Of a stretch of DNA of 64,000 nucleotides, positions 33,830 through 43,424 are shown piece by piece; position 1 is the first letter of the stretch, and each line of letters begins with the position of its first letter. Source of the DNA: Devosia faecipullorum (GTDB taxonomy: Bacteria; Pseudomonadota; Alphaproteobacteria; Rhizobiales; Devosiaceae); NCBI RefSeq assembly GCF_015158295.1, contig NZ_JACDXV010000008.1:47687-111686 (forward strand). Direction: 5' to 3'. The notes under the pieces are model-generated. The model searched no databases. It had not been told where the DNA came from and saw nothing but the letters and a program-made list of their open reading frames with translations. A program made the translations under genes and the position numbers.

Positions 33830-35323
33830 TCAGGCGGGGTGCCGCTCGCCCCTGCGCTTCCTGGCCTTCGCAACCTGCGCGCGCGGTGCCTGCTGCGGAG
33901 CTGGGGCATCGCCCAGCGCGACGATGCGGTTGCGGCCCGCATGCTTGGCGGCGTAGAGCGCCGTGTCGCTGGCAGTGAACAATTGGTCGGCCGATGTGCC
34001 CGCATAGGCTTCGGCCAGCCCGATGCTGACCGAGATCGTCAGATTGCCGCCGGTTTCGGTGGGAATCCGTATGGCACTGATCGCAGCATGGACTCGTTGC
34101 GCCACCGCCATTCCGGCGCTGGCTTGCGGCCCGTCGACGATGACGCCGAATTCCTCGCCCCCCAGTCGACCGGCAACGGATCCTTGCCGCAAAGTCGATC
34201 GTAGCGTCCGGGCCAGTTCCTGCAGGACCAGGTCGCCCATCGGGTGGCCATGTGTATCATTGGTTGACTTGAAATGATCGACGTCGATCATCAGCAGGCT
34301 GGTTTTCTCATGGCCGGGCTTGGCGAGTTGCTGGCTCAGGCTTTGCATGAACGCGCCGCGATTGGCCAATCCTGTCAACGAATCGTGCGCAGCCATATGC
34401 TGCAATTGCTCGTTGGTCCGCCGCCACGCGGCGTTGATGGATGAAACCATAAACACGCCGATCGAGATCATGCTGACGCCGAGACGGAACGAGGAGGCGT
34501 CCGACTCGGCGCTGAGGTCGAAATTGAGCGGGATCAGTCCCAAAGGCGCGACGATCAGGATCCAGGTGCAGGTGAACATTGTCAGTATGGCGCTGGCGAA
34601 CGGCAGAAAGATCACGGCACACGACAATAGACTCGGCACCACATAGCTCGATGCCCCCGGCCCGCCGATCATGTGCATGAGTGCGATGGAGCCGAGCAGG
34701 GGGGCTATGGCTGCGAGTTGCTTCAGCGCTTCAGTTTCGCGGCGTGACAGCAGACGCAGTTCGTTTCTGTTCGACGACGTAAAGGCCAGGATGACCGGCA
34801 CGAAGATCGCCAGATTGACGAATTCACTGGTGAACCAGAGCAGGGTGGCGTCCGGCCAGTTCATGCCGAACAGAAATGGGCCGACAAAGGCGCCCGCGAG
34901 CGACGAACATGCTGCCCCAACGACCAGGATGACGACGACGGCCATCGCATTATTGGGGCTGGGGGTGAAAATGTCCTCCCGGTCGATCAGGCGCGCGGCA
35001 ATGACCCCGCCGACTACGGTGGCGAGATTGGCGCCGTTGAGCAGGGCGGATGCGAGCAGGTCGCTGCCGGAAAGCAGGTCGGCCGCCATGAGGGCGGTGG
35101 CAGCCGCCAGCCATGTCATCGGGCGATTTGCGGAGGGGCGACAGAGCAGGATAGCCAGCAGGATCGCATTGGCTGGCCAGATGCTGGCGAGGGATAGAAT
35201 CAGCCTCGTATAAATTCCGAGCATGCAGGCGCCGAAAATCAGCAGTCCGATGACCAGGGACTCGCCCATGGCCTGCCGTGGTATCACGTCCAGCTTTTTC
35301 CGGGCTCCTGGTTCTCCACCCAT
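33830..35323 (-). CDS. MASE1-GGDEF diguanylate cyclase
   Basis: A 497-residue membrane protein. The N-terminal MASE1-type sensor has about eight hydrophobic segments (first near residues 20-40, 'ESLVIGLLIFGACMLGIYTR'). The C-terminal GGDEF domain (from about residue 315, 'HDSLTGLANRGAFM') has the active site 'GGEEF', so it should make cyclic di-GMP. The inhibitory I-site five residues upstream reads RQGS rather than R-x-x-D, so product inhibition is probably lost. The tail is basic. It is divergent from fabD and convergent with nothing; its location beside ribosomal and lipid genes gives no clue to its signal. Confidence 0.9.
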   Translation of the reverse strand: MGGEPGARKKLDVIPRQAMGESLVIGLLIFGACMLGIYTRLILSLASIWPANAILLAILLCRPSANRPMTWLAAATALMAADLLSGSDLLASALLNGANLATVVGGVIAARLIDREDIFTPSPNNAMAVVVILVVGAACSSLAGAFVGPFLFGMNWPDATLLWFTSEFVNLAIFVPVILAFTSSNRNELRLLSRRETEALKQLAAIAPLLGSIALMHMIGGPGASSYVVPSLLSCAVIFLPFASAILTMFTCTWILIVAPLGLIPLNFDLSAESDASSFRLGVSMISIGVFMVSSINAAWRRTNEQLQHMAAHDSLTGLANRGAFMQSLSQQLAKPGHEKTSLLMIDVDHFKSTNDTHGHPMGDLVLQELARTLRSTLRQGSVAGRLGGEEFGVIVDGPQASAGMAVAQRVHAAISAIRIPTETGGNLTISVSIGLAEAYAGTSADQLFTASDTALYAAKHAGRNRIVALGDAPAPQQAPRAQVAKARKRRGERHPA

Positions 35324-35556
35324 TTATGGACTCCGATTGCCGCAGTTCACATCAATGGAAAGCATGCCAAGCATAAGTTAAGTTTTTAGATCGACGCCCT
35401 TGGCTTTCCACTTCGTGGCAGTCTCTTGGGCCCCATGGTTGCTTTGGCCTTTCGTTGCCCGCCTTGACTCCGCCACACGCAGACGGCAAAGCCGCAGGCA
35501 AAGCGCGCGCTATGTTAGACAAGTGCGGCATTCAGCGAGCCAGAGGGGGACGACAG

Positions 35557-36507
35557 ATGTCCGTTACCGCATTCACTTTCCCGGGGCAGGGCAGCCAGGC
35601 CGTCGGCATGGGCAAGGATCTTGCCGCCGCCCATCCGGAGGCGCGGGCCGTGTTTCAGGAGGTTGACGAGGCTTTGGGCGAGCGCCTGTCGGCCACCATG
35701 TTCGAAGGCCCCGAGGATATTCTTCGCCTGACCGAGAATGCCCAGCCCGCACTGATGGCCGTCAGCGTCGCCGTGACCCGCGTCCTGGAATCGAAGGGCG
35801 TTTTCCTCAAGGACCACGCGAAATATGTCGCCGGGCATTCGCTGGGTGAATATTCCGCCCTCTGCGCCGCCGGCACCTTCTCGCTCGCCGACGCGGCCCG
35901 TCTGCTGCGCACCCGGGGACAGGCCATGCAGAAGGCCGTCCCGGTCGGTCATGGCGCCATGGCGGCGCTGCTGGGCCTTGATCTGGAAACCGCCAGGGCA
36001 ATTGCCGCCGAAGCCGGGCAGGGCGAGGTCTGCGACGTCGCCAATGACAATGCGCCCGGCCAGGTCGTGGTGTCCGGGGCCACTGCTGCTGTCGAGCGGG
36101 CCGTCGAGATCGCCAAGGGCAAGGGGGCCAAGCGCGCGCTGCTGCTGCCGGTGAGCGCCCCGTTCCATTGCGCGCTGATGCAGCCCGCCGCCGATGCTAT
36201 GCAAGCGGCGCTCGCCGAAGTAGCGATGCACGCGCCTTGCGTCCCGGTCGTCTCCAACGTTCTCGCTGCCCCGATTTCCGATCCGGCCGAGATTCGCCGG
36301 CGTCTGGTCGAGCAGGTCACCGGCGTGGTCCGCTGGACCGAGAGCGTCACCTGGCTCACCGGTGCTGGCGGCGTTACCAATCTGGTTGAGCTGGGGGCCG
36401 GAAAGGTTCTGACCGGACTCGCAAAGCGCATCGCCCCCGAGGCCACGGCACAAGCCATCGGTACCCCAGCCGACATCGACGCCTTCGCCGCACAATTCAA
36501 TGCTTGA
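35557..36507 (+). CDS. fabD: Malonyl-CoA:ACP transacylase FabD
   Basis: A 316-residue enzyme that loads malonyl onto acyl carrier protein for fatty-acid synthesis. It begins 'MSVTAFTFPGQGSQAVGMG', has the nucleophile Ser95 in 'GHSLGEYSAL', and the histidine in 'SAPFHCALM'. The frame is open from 35455, but the ATG at 35557 has a GAGGGGGA ribosome site. First gene of the fabD-fabG-acpP-fabF cluster. Confidence 0.96.
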   Translation: MSVTAFTFPGQGSQAVGMGKDLAAAHPEARAVFQEVDEALGERLSATMFEGPEDILRLTENAQPALMAVSVAVTRVLESKGVFLKDHAKYVAGHSLGEYSALCAAGTFSLADAARLLRTRGQAMQKAVPVGHGAMAALLGLDLETARAIAAEAGQGEVCDVANDNAPGQVVVSGATAAVERAVEIAKGKGAKRALLLPVSAPFHCALMQPAADAMQAALAEVAMHAPCVPVVSNVLAAPISDPAEIRRRLVEQVTGVVRWTESVTWLTGAGGVTNLVELGAGKVLTGLAKRIAPEATAQAIGTPADIDAFAAQFNA

Positions 36508-36554
36508 ATCTCTCCATCAAGCGCTTGATTCCTGTTTCTCGCAAGAGGCCCTAA

Positions 36555-37292
36555 ATGTTTGATCTGACTGGTAAACGCGCCCTTGTTACCGGCGCCAGCG
36601 GCGGTATCGGCCGCGAAATCGCCAAGGCGCTCGCAGCTGCCGGCGCCACTGTCGCCCTCTCGGGCACCCGTGTCGGCGCGCTGGAAGAGACGGCCAATGC
36701 CATCGGCAAGGATTGTCCGATTCTGACCGCCAACCTGTCCCGGCTTGACGAGGTGGACAAGCTGGTTCCCGCTGCCGAGGCGGCGATGGGCGGTGTCGAT
36801 ATTCTGGTCAACAATGCCGGCATGACGCGCGACAATCTCTTCATGCGCATGAAGGACGAGGAATGGGACGACGTCATCGCCGTCAACCTGACGGCGGCCT
36901 TTCATCTCAACCGGGCGGTGCTGCGCGGCATGATGAAGGCCCGCTGGGGCCGCATCATCGGCATTTCCTCGGTGGTCGGCGTCATGGGCAATCCGGGGCA
37001 GGGCAATTATGCCGCCTCCAAGGCTGGTCTGATCGGCATGAACAAGGCCCTGGCCCATGAAGTGGCCAGCCGCAATATCACCGTCAATTCCATCGCCCCC
37101 GGCTTCATCGCTTCGGCCATGACCGATGAACTCAACGACAAGCAGCGCGACGCGATTCTGTCCTCGGTTCCCGCCGGCCGTCTGGGCACGGCTCAGGAAA
37201 TCGCCGGTTGCGCCTTGTTCCTCGCCAGCGACGCCGCTGCCTATATCACCGGCCACACGCTCAATGTGAATGGCGGCATGGCGATGATCTGA
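36555..37292 (+). CDS. fabG: 3-oxoacyl-[ACP] reductase FabG
   Basis: A 245-residue SDR enzyme that reduces 3-oxoacyl-ACP with NADPH. The cofactor motif is 'VTGASGGIG' near the N-terminus, and the catalytic Tyr152-x3-Lys156 is in 'NYAASKAGL'. The C-terminal 'GHTLNVNGGMAMI' is the FabG signature ending. It lies between fabD and acpP, confirming the role over other SDRs. Confidence 0.96.
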   Translation: MFDLTGKRALVTGASGGIGREIAKALAAAGATVALSGTRVGALEETANAIGKDCPILTANLSRLDEVDKLVPAAEAAMGGVDILVNNAGMTRDNLFMRMKDEEWDDVIAVNLTAAFHLNRAVLRGMMKARWGRIIGISSVVGVMGNPGQGNYAASKAGLIGMNKALAHEVASRNITVNSIAPGFIASAMTDELNDKQRDAILSSVPAGRLGTAQEIAGCALFLASDAAAYITGHTLNVNGGMAMI

Positions 37293-37631
37293 GCCATCAT
37301 GGCCCCCATGGCCATGCTCGAATGGCGGAGCGCCCCGCCTGCCACGGGGCGAGCCCGAGGGTGACGCGCTGCGTGGGATGGGCGATTTGGCCCATTTCTC
37401 ACGTTCCCGGATGGACTTTTCCACCCAAAAGCCTTGGAAACCGGGCAAATCACGATTGGCTATTTGCGGGGAAACGTGTTACCTCGCGCCCCGTTTACCC
37501 TTGCCGGGCCGCCTTGCAGGTGTTCTTCGGGACGCCTACACTGCCTCCGGCAAGCCAATCCCGCTTGAAGAATTGGTTTATCGCCAATAAGAAGCGGAAC
37601 GAAACTTCGATTTCTAAAAGGGAAGTCAAAT
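37293..37631. other. fabG-acpP intergenic region
   Basis: 339 bases without a gene. It holds a hairpin with 7-bp arms (CGCCCCG 37331-37337, CGGGGCG 37345-37351) 38 bases after fabG, possibly a terminator or attenuator, although no T-run follows. The second half should contain a separate acpP promoter, since acpP is usually far more highly expressed, but I could not place its boxes with confidence. Confidence 0.45.
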
Positions 37632-37868
37632 ATGAGCGATGTCGCTGATCGGGTTCGCAAGATCGTTGTGGAACACCTTAATGTTGACGCCGAGAAGGTC
37701 ACTGAAAAGGCCAGCTTCATCGATGATCTGGGCGCCGACTCCCTGGATCAGGTCGAGCTGGTGATGGCTTTCGAGGAAGAATTCTCCGTCGAGATCCCCG
37801 ACGACGCTGCCGAGTCGATCCAGACTTTCGGCGATGCCGTCGCTTTCCTGACCAAGGCGACCAGCTAA
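37632..37868 (+). CDS. acpP: Acyl carrier protein
   Basis: A 78-residue acidic protein carrying the growing fatty acid. Ser37 in '[11 protein letters not shown]' takes the phosphopantetheine arm. Length and sequence ('[18 protein letters not shown]' onward) are typical of the alphaproteobacterial housekeeping ACP. Flanked by fabG and fabF. Confidence 0.97.
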   Translation: MSDVADRVRKIVVEHLNVDAEKVTEKASFIDDLGADSLDQVELVMAFEEEFSVEIPDDAAESIQTFGDAVAFLTKATS

Positions 37869-37890
37869 GAGCTGGGATAGGCCGCGGACC

Positions 37891-39159
37891 ATGGAATTGC
37901 GCCGAGTCGTCGTCACTGGACTGGGGCTTGTCACGCCTCTTGGCTGTGGTGTTGAGCCCACCTGGGCCAATATTCTCGCAGGCAAGAGCGGCGCCAAGCG
38001 CATCGACGATTTCCAGATCGACGATATCGCCTGCCAGATCGCCCACCGCATTCCGCTCGGGGACTATGCCGATGGCAAGTACAACCCCGACGAATGGATG
38101 GAGGTGAAGGAGCAGCGCAAGGTCGATGCGTTCATCGTCTATGCCATGGCTGCCGCCACCCAGGCTATTCAGGATGCGGGCGTCGAGCCCAAGACCCCCG
38201 AGGAACAGGAACGCACCGGCGTTCTGATCGGCTCGGGCATTGGTGGCGTCGGCGGCATCTATGATGCTTCCGTCACCCTCCATGAAAAGGGTCCGCGCCG
38301 CATTTCTCCCTTCTTCATTCCGGGACGCCTGATCAACCTGGCCTCTGGCCATGTGTCGATCCGTTTCGGACTCAAGGGGCCCAACCATTCCGTGGTCACC
38401 GCCTGTTCGACGGGCGCCCACGCCATCGGCGACGCCGCCCGCCTCATCGCCCTTGGCGATGCGGATGTGATGGTCGCCGGCGGCACGGAAAGCTGCGTCA
38501 ACAGGTTGTCGCTGGCTGGCTTCTCCGCCGCCCGCGCCCTGTCCACCGGCTTCAACGACAATCCCACCGCCGCCTCGCGGCCCTATGACAAGGACCGCGA
38601 TGGTTTCGTCATGGGCGAGGGCGCCGGCATTGTCGTGCTGGAAGATTACGAGCGGGCCAAGGCCCGTGGCGCCAAGATTTATGGCGAAGTGATCGGCTAT
38701 GGCCTTTCCGGCGATGCCTACCACATCACCGCCCCCTCGCCGGATGGCGATGGCGGCTTCCGCGCCATGAGCGCGGCGATCAAGCGCGCCGGTATTTCGC
38801 CGTCCGAGATCGATTATATCAATGCGCACGGCACCTCGACGCCGCTGGGTGACGAAATCGAACTGGGCGCGGTGACGCGCGTCCTGGGCGCTGCCGCACC
38901 CAATACGGTGATGAGCTCCACCAAATCCGCCGTCGGCCACCTGCTGGGTGCCGCCGGTTCCGTGGAAGCCATTTTCTGCCTGCTCGCCATGCGTGACGGC
39001 ATTGCCCCGCCGACCCTCAATCTGGACAATCCGTCCGTTGAGACCGAGATCAATCTTGTGCCACACACGGCATTCAAGAAAGAAATCAACGTGGCTCTGT
39101 CCAACAGCTTCGGCTTCGGCGGCACCAATGCTTCGCTGGTGATGCGCAAGGTCAGCTAG
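37891..39159 (+). CDS. fabF: 3-oxoacyl-[ACP] synthase II FabF
   Basis: A 422-residue condensing enzyme elongating fatty acids. The catalytic triad is visible: Cys172 in 'TACSTGAHA', His313 in 'NAHGTSTPLGD' and His350 in 'SAVGHLLGAAG'. The start 'MELRRVVVTGLGLVTPLGC' is normal. It follows acpP by 22 bases. Confidence 0.97.
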   Translation: MELRRVVVTGLGLVTPLGCGVEPTWANILAGKSGAKRIDDFQIDDIACQIAHRIPLGDYADGKYNPDEWMEVKEQRKVDAFIVYAMAAATQAIQDAGVEPKTPEEQERTGVLIGSGIGGVGGIYDASVTLHEKGPRRISPFFIPGRLINLASGHVSIRFGLKGPNHSVVTACSTGAHAIGDAARLIALGDADVMVAGGTESCVNRLSLAGFSAARALSTGFNDNPTAASRPYDKDRDGFVMGEGAGIVVLEDYERAKARGAKIYGEVIGYGLSGDAYHITAPSPDGDGGFRAMSAAIKRAGISPSEIDYINAHGTSTPLGDEIELGAVTRVLGAAAPNTVMSSTKSAVGHLLGAAGSVEAIFCLLAMRDGIAPPTLNLDNPSVETEINLVPHTAFKKEINVALSNSFGFGGTNASLVMRKVS

Positions 39160-39180
39160 ACCCCCTCCGTCCCATCGTCT

Positions 39181-39220
39181 TTGCCCGGCCATCCTCGGAC
39201 TTGATCCGAGGACCGGGCAA
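39181..39220. repeat. Composite palindromic repeat after fabF
   Basis: The core TCCTCGGA (39192-39199) and TCCGAGGA (39205-39212) pair around CTTGA. An outer pair, TTGCCCGG (39181-39188) and CCGGGCAA (39213-39220), extends the stem with a 3-base bulge on one side. A T-rich stretch follows on the plus strand. The core CGGACTTGATCCG-type sequence recurs in intergenic regions of many alphaproteobacteria, so this may be a REP-like element rather than a dedicated terminator. Confidence 0.6.
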
Positions 39221-39320
39221 TCCTTTTCCCCCTGGTCATCGCTGGATCACGCGGGTGGTGACGAAGGGGAGAGAACAATTCCGCCAGACCGGACATGTTC
39301 TAAACTTTTCCACGAATTGT

Positions 39321-39356
39321 AAGGGGCACAAGGCGCTTAACCGCCTTGTGCCCCTT
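39321..39356. terminator. Perfect 15-bp hairpin between fabF and mltG
   Basis: Positions 39321-39335 (AAGGGGCACAAGGCG) pair perfectly with 39342-39356 around the loop CTTAAC, with a T-rich stretch after it. It is the most likely transcription end for the fab cluster, leaving mltG to start from its own promoter in the AT-rich 39370-39430 stretch. Confidence 0.65.
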
Positions 39357-39450
39357 GTCTTTGTCGGCGCTTCGCCACAGTTTGACTCAAAATATAATCA
39401 AGTAAGGCCATCCCGGCTTCTGCATGGCCCATTGCGAGTGATGCTGCACG

Positions 39451-40566
39451 ATGAATGACCGCAAAAAACGGCGCCGCCGTCGTTCCGGCAATGCCCTGAT
39501 CGACATCCTCAACGGCCTTTTGACCTTGCTGGTCATCGGGCTCGTCGTCGTCGCCGGCGGCCTGCTATTCGTCGCCAGCCAATATTATGGCGAAGGCCCC
39601 CTCAACGAGGAGCGGGTCTTCCGCGTCGAAGCCGGAGCCTCGCTGTCGAGCACCGCAACGCGCCTCGAAGAACAGGGCATCATCGGCAATTCGATGATTT
39701 TCAGCCAGTTCGGCACTCGCGTCGAAAACAGCACCATCATCAAGGCGGGCGATTTCATCGTTCCTGCCCATGCCAGCATGGCCGACGTCTATAAGGAACT
39801 CACCGAGGGCAATCCGTTGCGCTATGCGGTGGTTATTCCCGAGGGTTGGACCGTCTGGCAGGCCATTCAGCGCATCAATGCCGATGACCGCCTGACGGGG
39901 GTGATCGGCCAATTGCCGCCCGAAGGCTCAATCCTGCCCGGCAGCTACGATTACATGCCGGGCGATAGTCGTCAGTCCGTGCTTGAAAAAATGCAGCTGG
40001 CCATGACGCAGGCCCTTGCCGAAGTCTGGGAGACGCGCCAGCCGGACTTGCCGCTCGCGTCGCCGGCCGAATTGCTGATCCTCGCCTCCATCGTGGAGAA
40101 GGAAACCGGCGTTGCCTCCGAGCGTCCGCAGATTGCCGCCGTATTCGTCAATCGCCTGCGCACCAAGATGCGCCTGCAATCGGACCCAACGATCATCTAT
40201 GGCATCACGCTGGGCCAATCGACGCTCGATCGGGGCATTCGCCGCTCCGAAATCGAGGAAAAGACGGCCTACAACACCTATCAGATCGACCGTCTGCCAC
40301 CCACCCCGATTGCCAATCCCGGCATCGAGGCGCTGCGCGCCGTCGCCAACCCCGACAGCCACGAATATCTCTACTTCGTAGCCAAGGGGGCGACGCCGAA
40401 AGAAGGCCACGTCTTTGCCGAGACCTATGCCCAGCACCAGCAGAATGTCGCCGCCTACCGCGCCATAGCCGCCGAAGCTGCGGCCCAGGCCGAAGCGGAG
40501 GCCGAAGCGGCCCGCCAGGCATTGGAAGCCGAGGCGGCGGAAGAAGCTGGTCAGGCCGAACAGTGA
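39451..40566 (+). CDS. mltG: Endolytic transglycosylase MltG
   Basis: A 371-residue inner-membrane murein transglycosylase thought to cut nascent glycan strands and set their length. A basic cytoplasmic start ('MNDRKKRRRRRSG') precedes one membrane span near 17-45. The periplasmic YceG/MltG domain has the catalytic glutamate in 'LASIVEKET' (residues 216-218). The last 35 residues are an Ala/Glu-rich helix not found in the E. coli protein. Co-directional with yicC, which begins three bases after its stop. Confidence 0.94.
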   Translation: MNDRKKRRRRRSGNALIDILNGLLTLLVIGLVVVAGGLLFVASQYYGEGPLNEERVFRVEAGASLSSTATRLEEQGIIGNSMIFSQFGTRVENSTIIKAGDFIVPAHASMADVYKELTEGNPLRYAVVIPEGWTVWQAIQRINADDRLTGVIGQLPPEGSILPGSYDYMPGDSRQSVLEKMQLAMTQALAEVWETRQPDLPLASPAELLILASIVEKETGVASERPQIAAVFVNRLRTKMRLQSDPTIIYGITLGQSTLDRGIRRSEIEEKTAYNTYQIDRLPPTPIANPGIEALRAVANPDSHEYLYFVAKGATPKEGHVFAETYAQHQQNVAAYRAIAAEAAAQAEAEAEAARQALEAEAAEEAGQAEQ

Positions 40567-40568
40567 GC

Positions 40569-41450
40569 ATGGCGCTATCGAGCATGACCGGCTTTGCCCG
40601 TGCCGAGCGGCAAAGCGGGGCCATGCGCCTGCGTGTTGAAGTCAAATCGGTCAATGGCCGTGGCCTCGATCTGCGATTGCGCCTCGCGCCGGGGCTCGAC
40701 ATTGCCGAAATCGCGCTGCGTCAGCTTCTGTCCAAGGCGCTGAACCGGGGTTCGGTCAATCTCTTGGCCAGCCTCGACATCTCCGCCGGAGGCGGCGGTG
40801 TGCGTGTCAATCAGCAGGCGCTCGAGAACGTGCTCGCGGCGCTGGCCGACCTTGAGCAGCGCATCGAAGCCGCGCCACCCCGCCTTGACGGCATCCTGGC
40901 CTTGCCCGGCGTGCTGGAAAGTGCCGATGGGGCAGGGGCGCTCGATGAGGATGAATTATCTGCGCTGCTGCTGTCCTGCGCGGCGGAAGCCATCGACGCG
41001 CTCAAGCAGGCGCGTTTGCAGGAAGGCGCCCAGATCGCCATTGTCCTGCTCGCCCATCTCGACGCCATTGCCGCTCTGTGCGACCGCGCCGAAAATCATC
41101 CTGTCCGCACCCGCGATCATATCGAGGCCCGGCTCCGCGACCAGCTCGCGGCCCTCGGCGCCGATGCATCCCTGTCACCGGACCGGCTGGCGCAGGAAGC
41201 GCTGCTCTTGGCCACCAGGGCCGATATTCAGGAGGAGCTGGATCGCCTGCGCGCCCATATCGCGGCGGCCCGCAAGCTGATTGCCGAGGGCGGTCCGGCT
41301 GGCCGTCGCCTCGACTTTCTGGCGCAGGAATTCAATCGCGAGGCCAATACACTCTGCTCCAAGGCAAACGCAGTGGAGCTGACCGCCATCGGTCTTGACC
41401 TCAAGGCGGCGATCGATCAACTACGCGAGCAGATTCAGAACATCGAGTAG
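40569..41450 (+). CDS. YicC family endoribonuclease-like protein
   Basis: A 293-residue protein of the YicC/YloC family: N-terminal 'MALSSMTGFARAERQSG' and C-terminal DUF1732 part 'GRRLDFLAQEFNREANTLCSKAN', both strongly conserved. E. coli YicC is reported as an endoribonuclease affecting small-RNA turnover. A GTG at 40563, overlapping the mltG stop, is an alternative start two residues earlier. It lies directly before gmk, a widespread pairing. Confidence 0.92.
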   Translation: MALSSMTGFARAERQSGAMRLRVEVKSVNGRGLDLRLRLAPGLDIAEIALRQLLSKALNRGSVNLLASLDISAGGGGVRVNQQALENVLAALADLEQRIEAAPPRLDGILALPGVLESADGAGALDEDELSALLLSCAAEAIDALKQARLQEGAQIAIVLLAHLDAIAALCDRAENHPVRTRDHIEARLRDQLAALGADASLSPDRLAQEALLLATRADIQEELDRLRAHIAAARKLIAEGGPAGRRLDFLAQEFNREANTLCSKANAVELTAIGLDLKAAIDQLREQIQNIE

Positions 41451-41459
41451 AGTTTCAAA

Positions 41460-42098
41460 ATGGATTTTCAGCGTCGTGGCGTCATGCTGGTGATTGCCTC
41501 TCCTTCAGGTGCCGGAAAATCCTCCATTTCGCGGGCCTTGTTCGATGCCGACGACAATATCCGTCTCTCTGTTTCGGTGACCACCCGCGCCCGACGCACT
41601 GACGAGGTCGAGGGCAAGCATTACTATTTTATCGACGAGGCCCAGTTCCGCCGCATGCAGGCGGATGGCGAATTGCTCGAATCCGCCGAGGTCCACGGTA
41701 ATTTCTACGGCACGCCGCGCGCCAAGGTGGAAGAGCAATTGGCGGCGGGCAAGGATATCCTGTTTGATATCGACTATCAGGGCACGTTGCAGCTCTACCG
41801 TAACAGCCGCAAGGACATGGTGACGGTGTTCATCCTGCCGCCCACCATCAAGGAATTGCGCGCGCGGCTGGAGCGCCGGGCGCAGGACAGCAGCGGCACC
41901 ATCGAAAAGCGGCTGAGCAATGCCCGCATCGAGATGGATCATTTTTCCGAATATGACTATGTGATCGTCAATCAGGATCTGGGGCAATCGGTCTCGCGCG
42001 TCCGCTCCATCCTCGATTCTGCCCGGCTCGAGCGCGAGCGTCAGCTCAATTTGCCCAGCTTTGTCAAAGACTTGCAAAGCCAGATCGATTCTTTGTGA
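41460..42098 (+). CDS. gmk: Guanylate kinase
   Basis: A 212-residue kinase converting GMP to GDP. P-loop 'SPSGAGKSS' near residue 15, GMP-binding 'SVSVTTRARRTDEVEGKHYYF' region (motif near 38-57), and 'FDIDYQGTLQL'. Length is normal. It follows yicC by nine bases at the end of the mltG-yicC-gmk group. Confidence 0.96.
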   Translation: MDFQRRGVMLVIASPSGAGKSSISRALFDADDNIRLSVSVTTRARRTDEVEGKHYYFIDEAQFRRMQADGELLESAEVHGNFYGTPRAKVEEQLAAGKDILFDIDYQGTLQLYRNSRKDMVTVFILPPTIKELRARLERRAQDSSGTIEKRLSNARIEMDHFSEYDYVIVNQDLGQSVSRVRSILDSARLERERQLNLPSFVKDLQSQIDSL

Positions 42099-42113
42099 TA
42101 GCGTGTTGAATCA

Positions 42114-43376
42114 ATGGCTGAAGGTGGGGACATAACGCCAAGCGCTGCTGCCCCGGCCGCCATCCGCCGCGGTACGCCCGAATTCCTGCGCGCTAATATC
42201 GCTTTCTTTCTCGCCGCTTTTTCCGTTTTCGCTTCGCTCTATTCGGTGCAGCCGCTCCTGCCCATGTTCGCCCAATATTGGGTGCGCGACGCGGGCACGG
42301 CCTCGCTGGCCCTCTCCGCCACCACCGCCACCATGGCCATGGCGCTCATCCCGGCCAGCCTGCTCGCCGACCGCCTGGGCCGCCGCACCCTCATCGTCGG
42401 CGCGCTGCTGATCACTGCGGCGCTGGGATGCCTCCTGCCGTTCACCCAGGTCTGGTGGGAATTGATCACGCTGCGCACGCTCATGGGCGTGTCGCTGGCC
42501 GGCATTCCCGCCGTCGCCATGGTCTATCTCTCCGAGGAGATGGACCCCGATGCCCTAGGCTTTTCCATGGGTCTTTATATCGGTGGCACCGCCATTGGCG
42601 GCATGGCCGGGCGCGTTCTCTCGGGCGTCCTCTCCGATCTTTTGGGCTGGCGCCTCGGTACCGGTATTCTTGCTGTTCTCATCCTGCTGGCCGCCCTTGC
42701 GGTGGCCGTGCTCCTGCCGCGCCCCCGCCATTTTCTGCGCGATCCGATCAGGCTGCCCGAGCTCTGGCGCCGTTGCCGAGCCAGCTTCGATGATGCCGCC
42801 CTGCCGTGGCTTTTTGCTGCATCGTTCCTGCTCATGGGCGGCTTCGTCACGCTCTACAACTATGCCGGCTTTCGTCTGGCCCTGCCGCCCTACGATCTCA
42901 GCCATTCGGCCATCGCCTCGATTTTCCTGGTTTATTTGCTGGGCAGCGTCAGTTCGACCTGGGCCGGTGGCCTGTCGCAGCGACTTGGCCGCCGCAAGGT
43001 ATTCTGGGCGCTGGTGGCCATCATGGGCATCGGCATGGCCATTACCCTCATTCCTTCGACCTTCGCCATCATTTCGGGACTTGCCATCGCCACGATCGGC
43101 TTCTTCGCCGCCCATGGCATTGCCAGCGCCTGGGTGACGCGGCGCGCACTTGTCGGCAAGGCGCAGGCGTCGGCCATCTATCTCGTCACCTATTACCTGG
43201 GCGCCTCGATCCTCGGCACTTTGGGCGGCTATGCCTGGACGGCCTGGGCTTGGCCCGGTGTAATGGTGGTCTGTGGCGGCGCGGCATTCCTCGCCTTGCT
43301 CGTGGCCATCCGGCTTGCCTTCATCGCGCCGCTGTCCATGCCGGAAAAGCCCGCCACACCGCCTGCAGCGGCCTAG
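42114..43376 (+). CDS. MFS transporter, YnfM-like
   Basis: A 420-residue protein with 12 predicted membrane spans after a 25-residue cytoplasmic N-terminus. The major-facilitator loop motif 'LLADRLGRRTLIVG' lies between helices 2 and 3. 'YSVQPLLPMFAQYW' in the first helix region is characteristic of the YnfM/NreB-type proton antiporters. Substrate unknown; an efflux role is likely. It starts 15 bases after gmk and is probably read through from that operon. Confidence 0.85.
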   Translation: MAEGGDITPSAAAPAAIRRGTPEFLRANIAFFLAAFSVFASLYSVQPLLPMFAQYWVRDAGTASLALSATTATMAMALIPASLLADRLGRRTLIVGALLITAALGCLLPFTQVWWELITLRTLMGVSLAGIPAVAMVYLSEEMDPDALGFSMGLYIGGTAIGGMAGRVLSGVLSDLLGWRLGTGILAVLILLAALAVAVLLPRPRHFLRDPIRLPELWRRCRASFDDAALPWLFAASFLLMGGFVTLYNYAGFRLALPPYDLSHSAIASIFLVYLLGSVSSTWAGGLSQRLGRRKVFWALVAIMGIGMAITLIPSTFAIISGLAIATIGFFAAHGIASAWVTRRALVGKAQASAIYLVTYYLGASILGTLGGYAWTAWAWPGVMVVCGGAAFLALLVAIRLAFIAPLSMPEKPATPPAAA

Positions 43377-43424
43377 GACGGACTTTCAGATTGTCCCGGG
43401 CAATGGACGACGCATATGAGGCCG

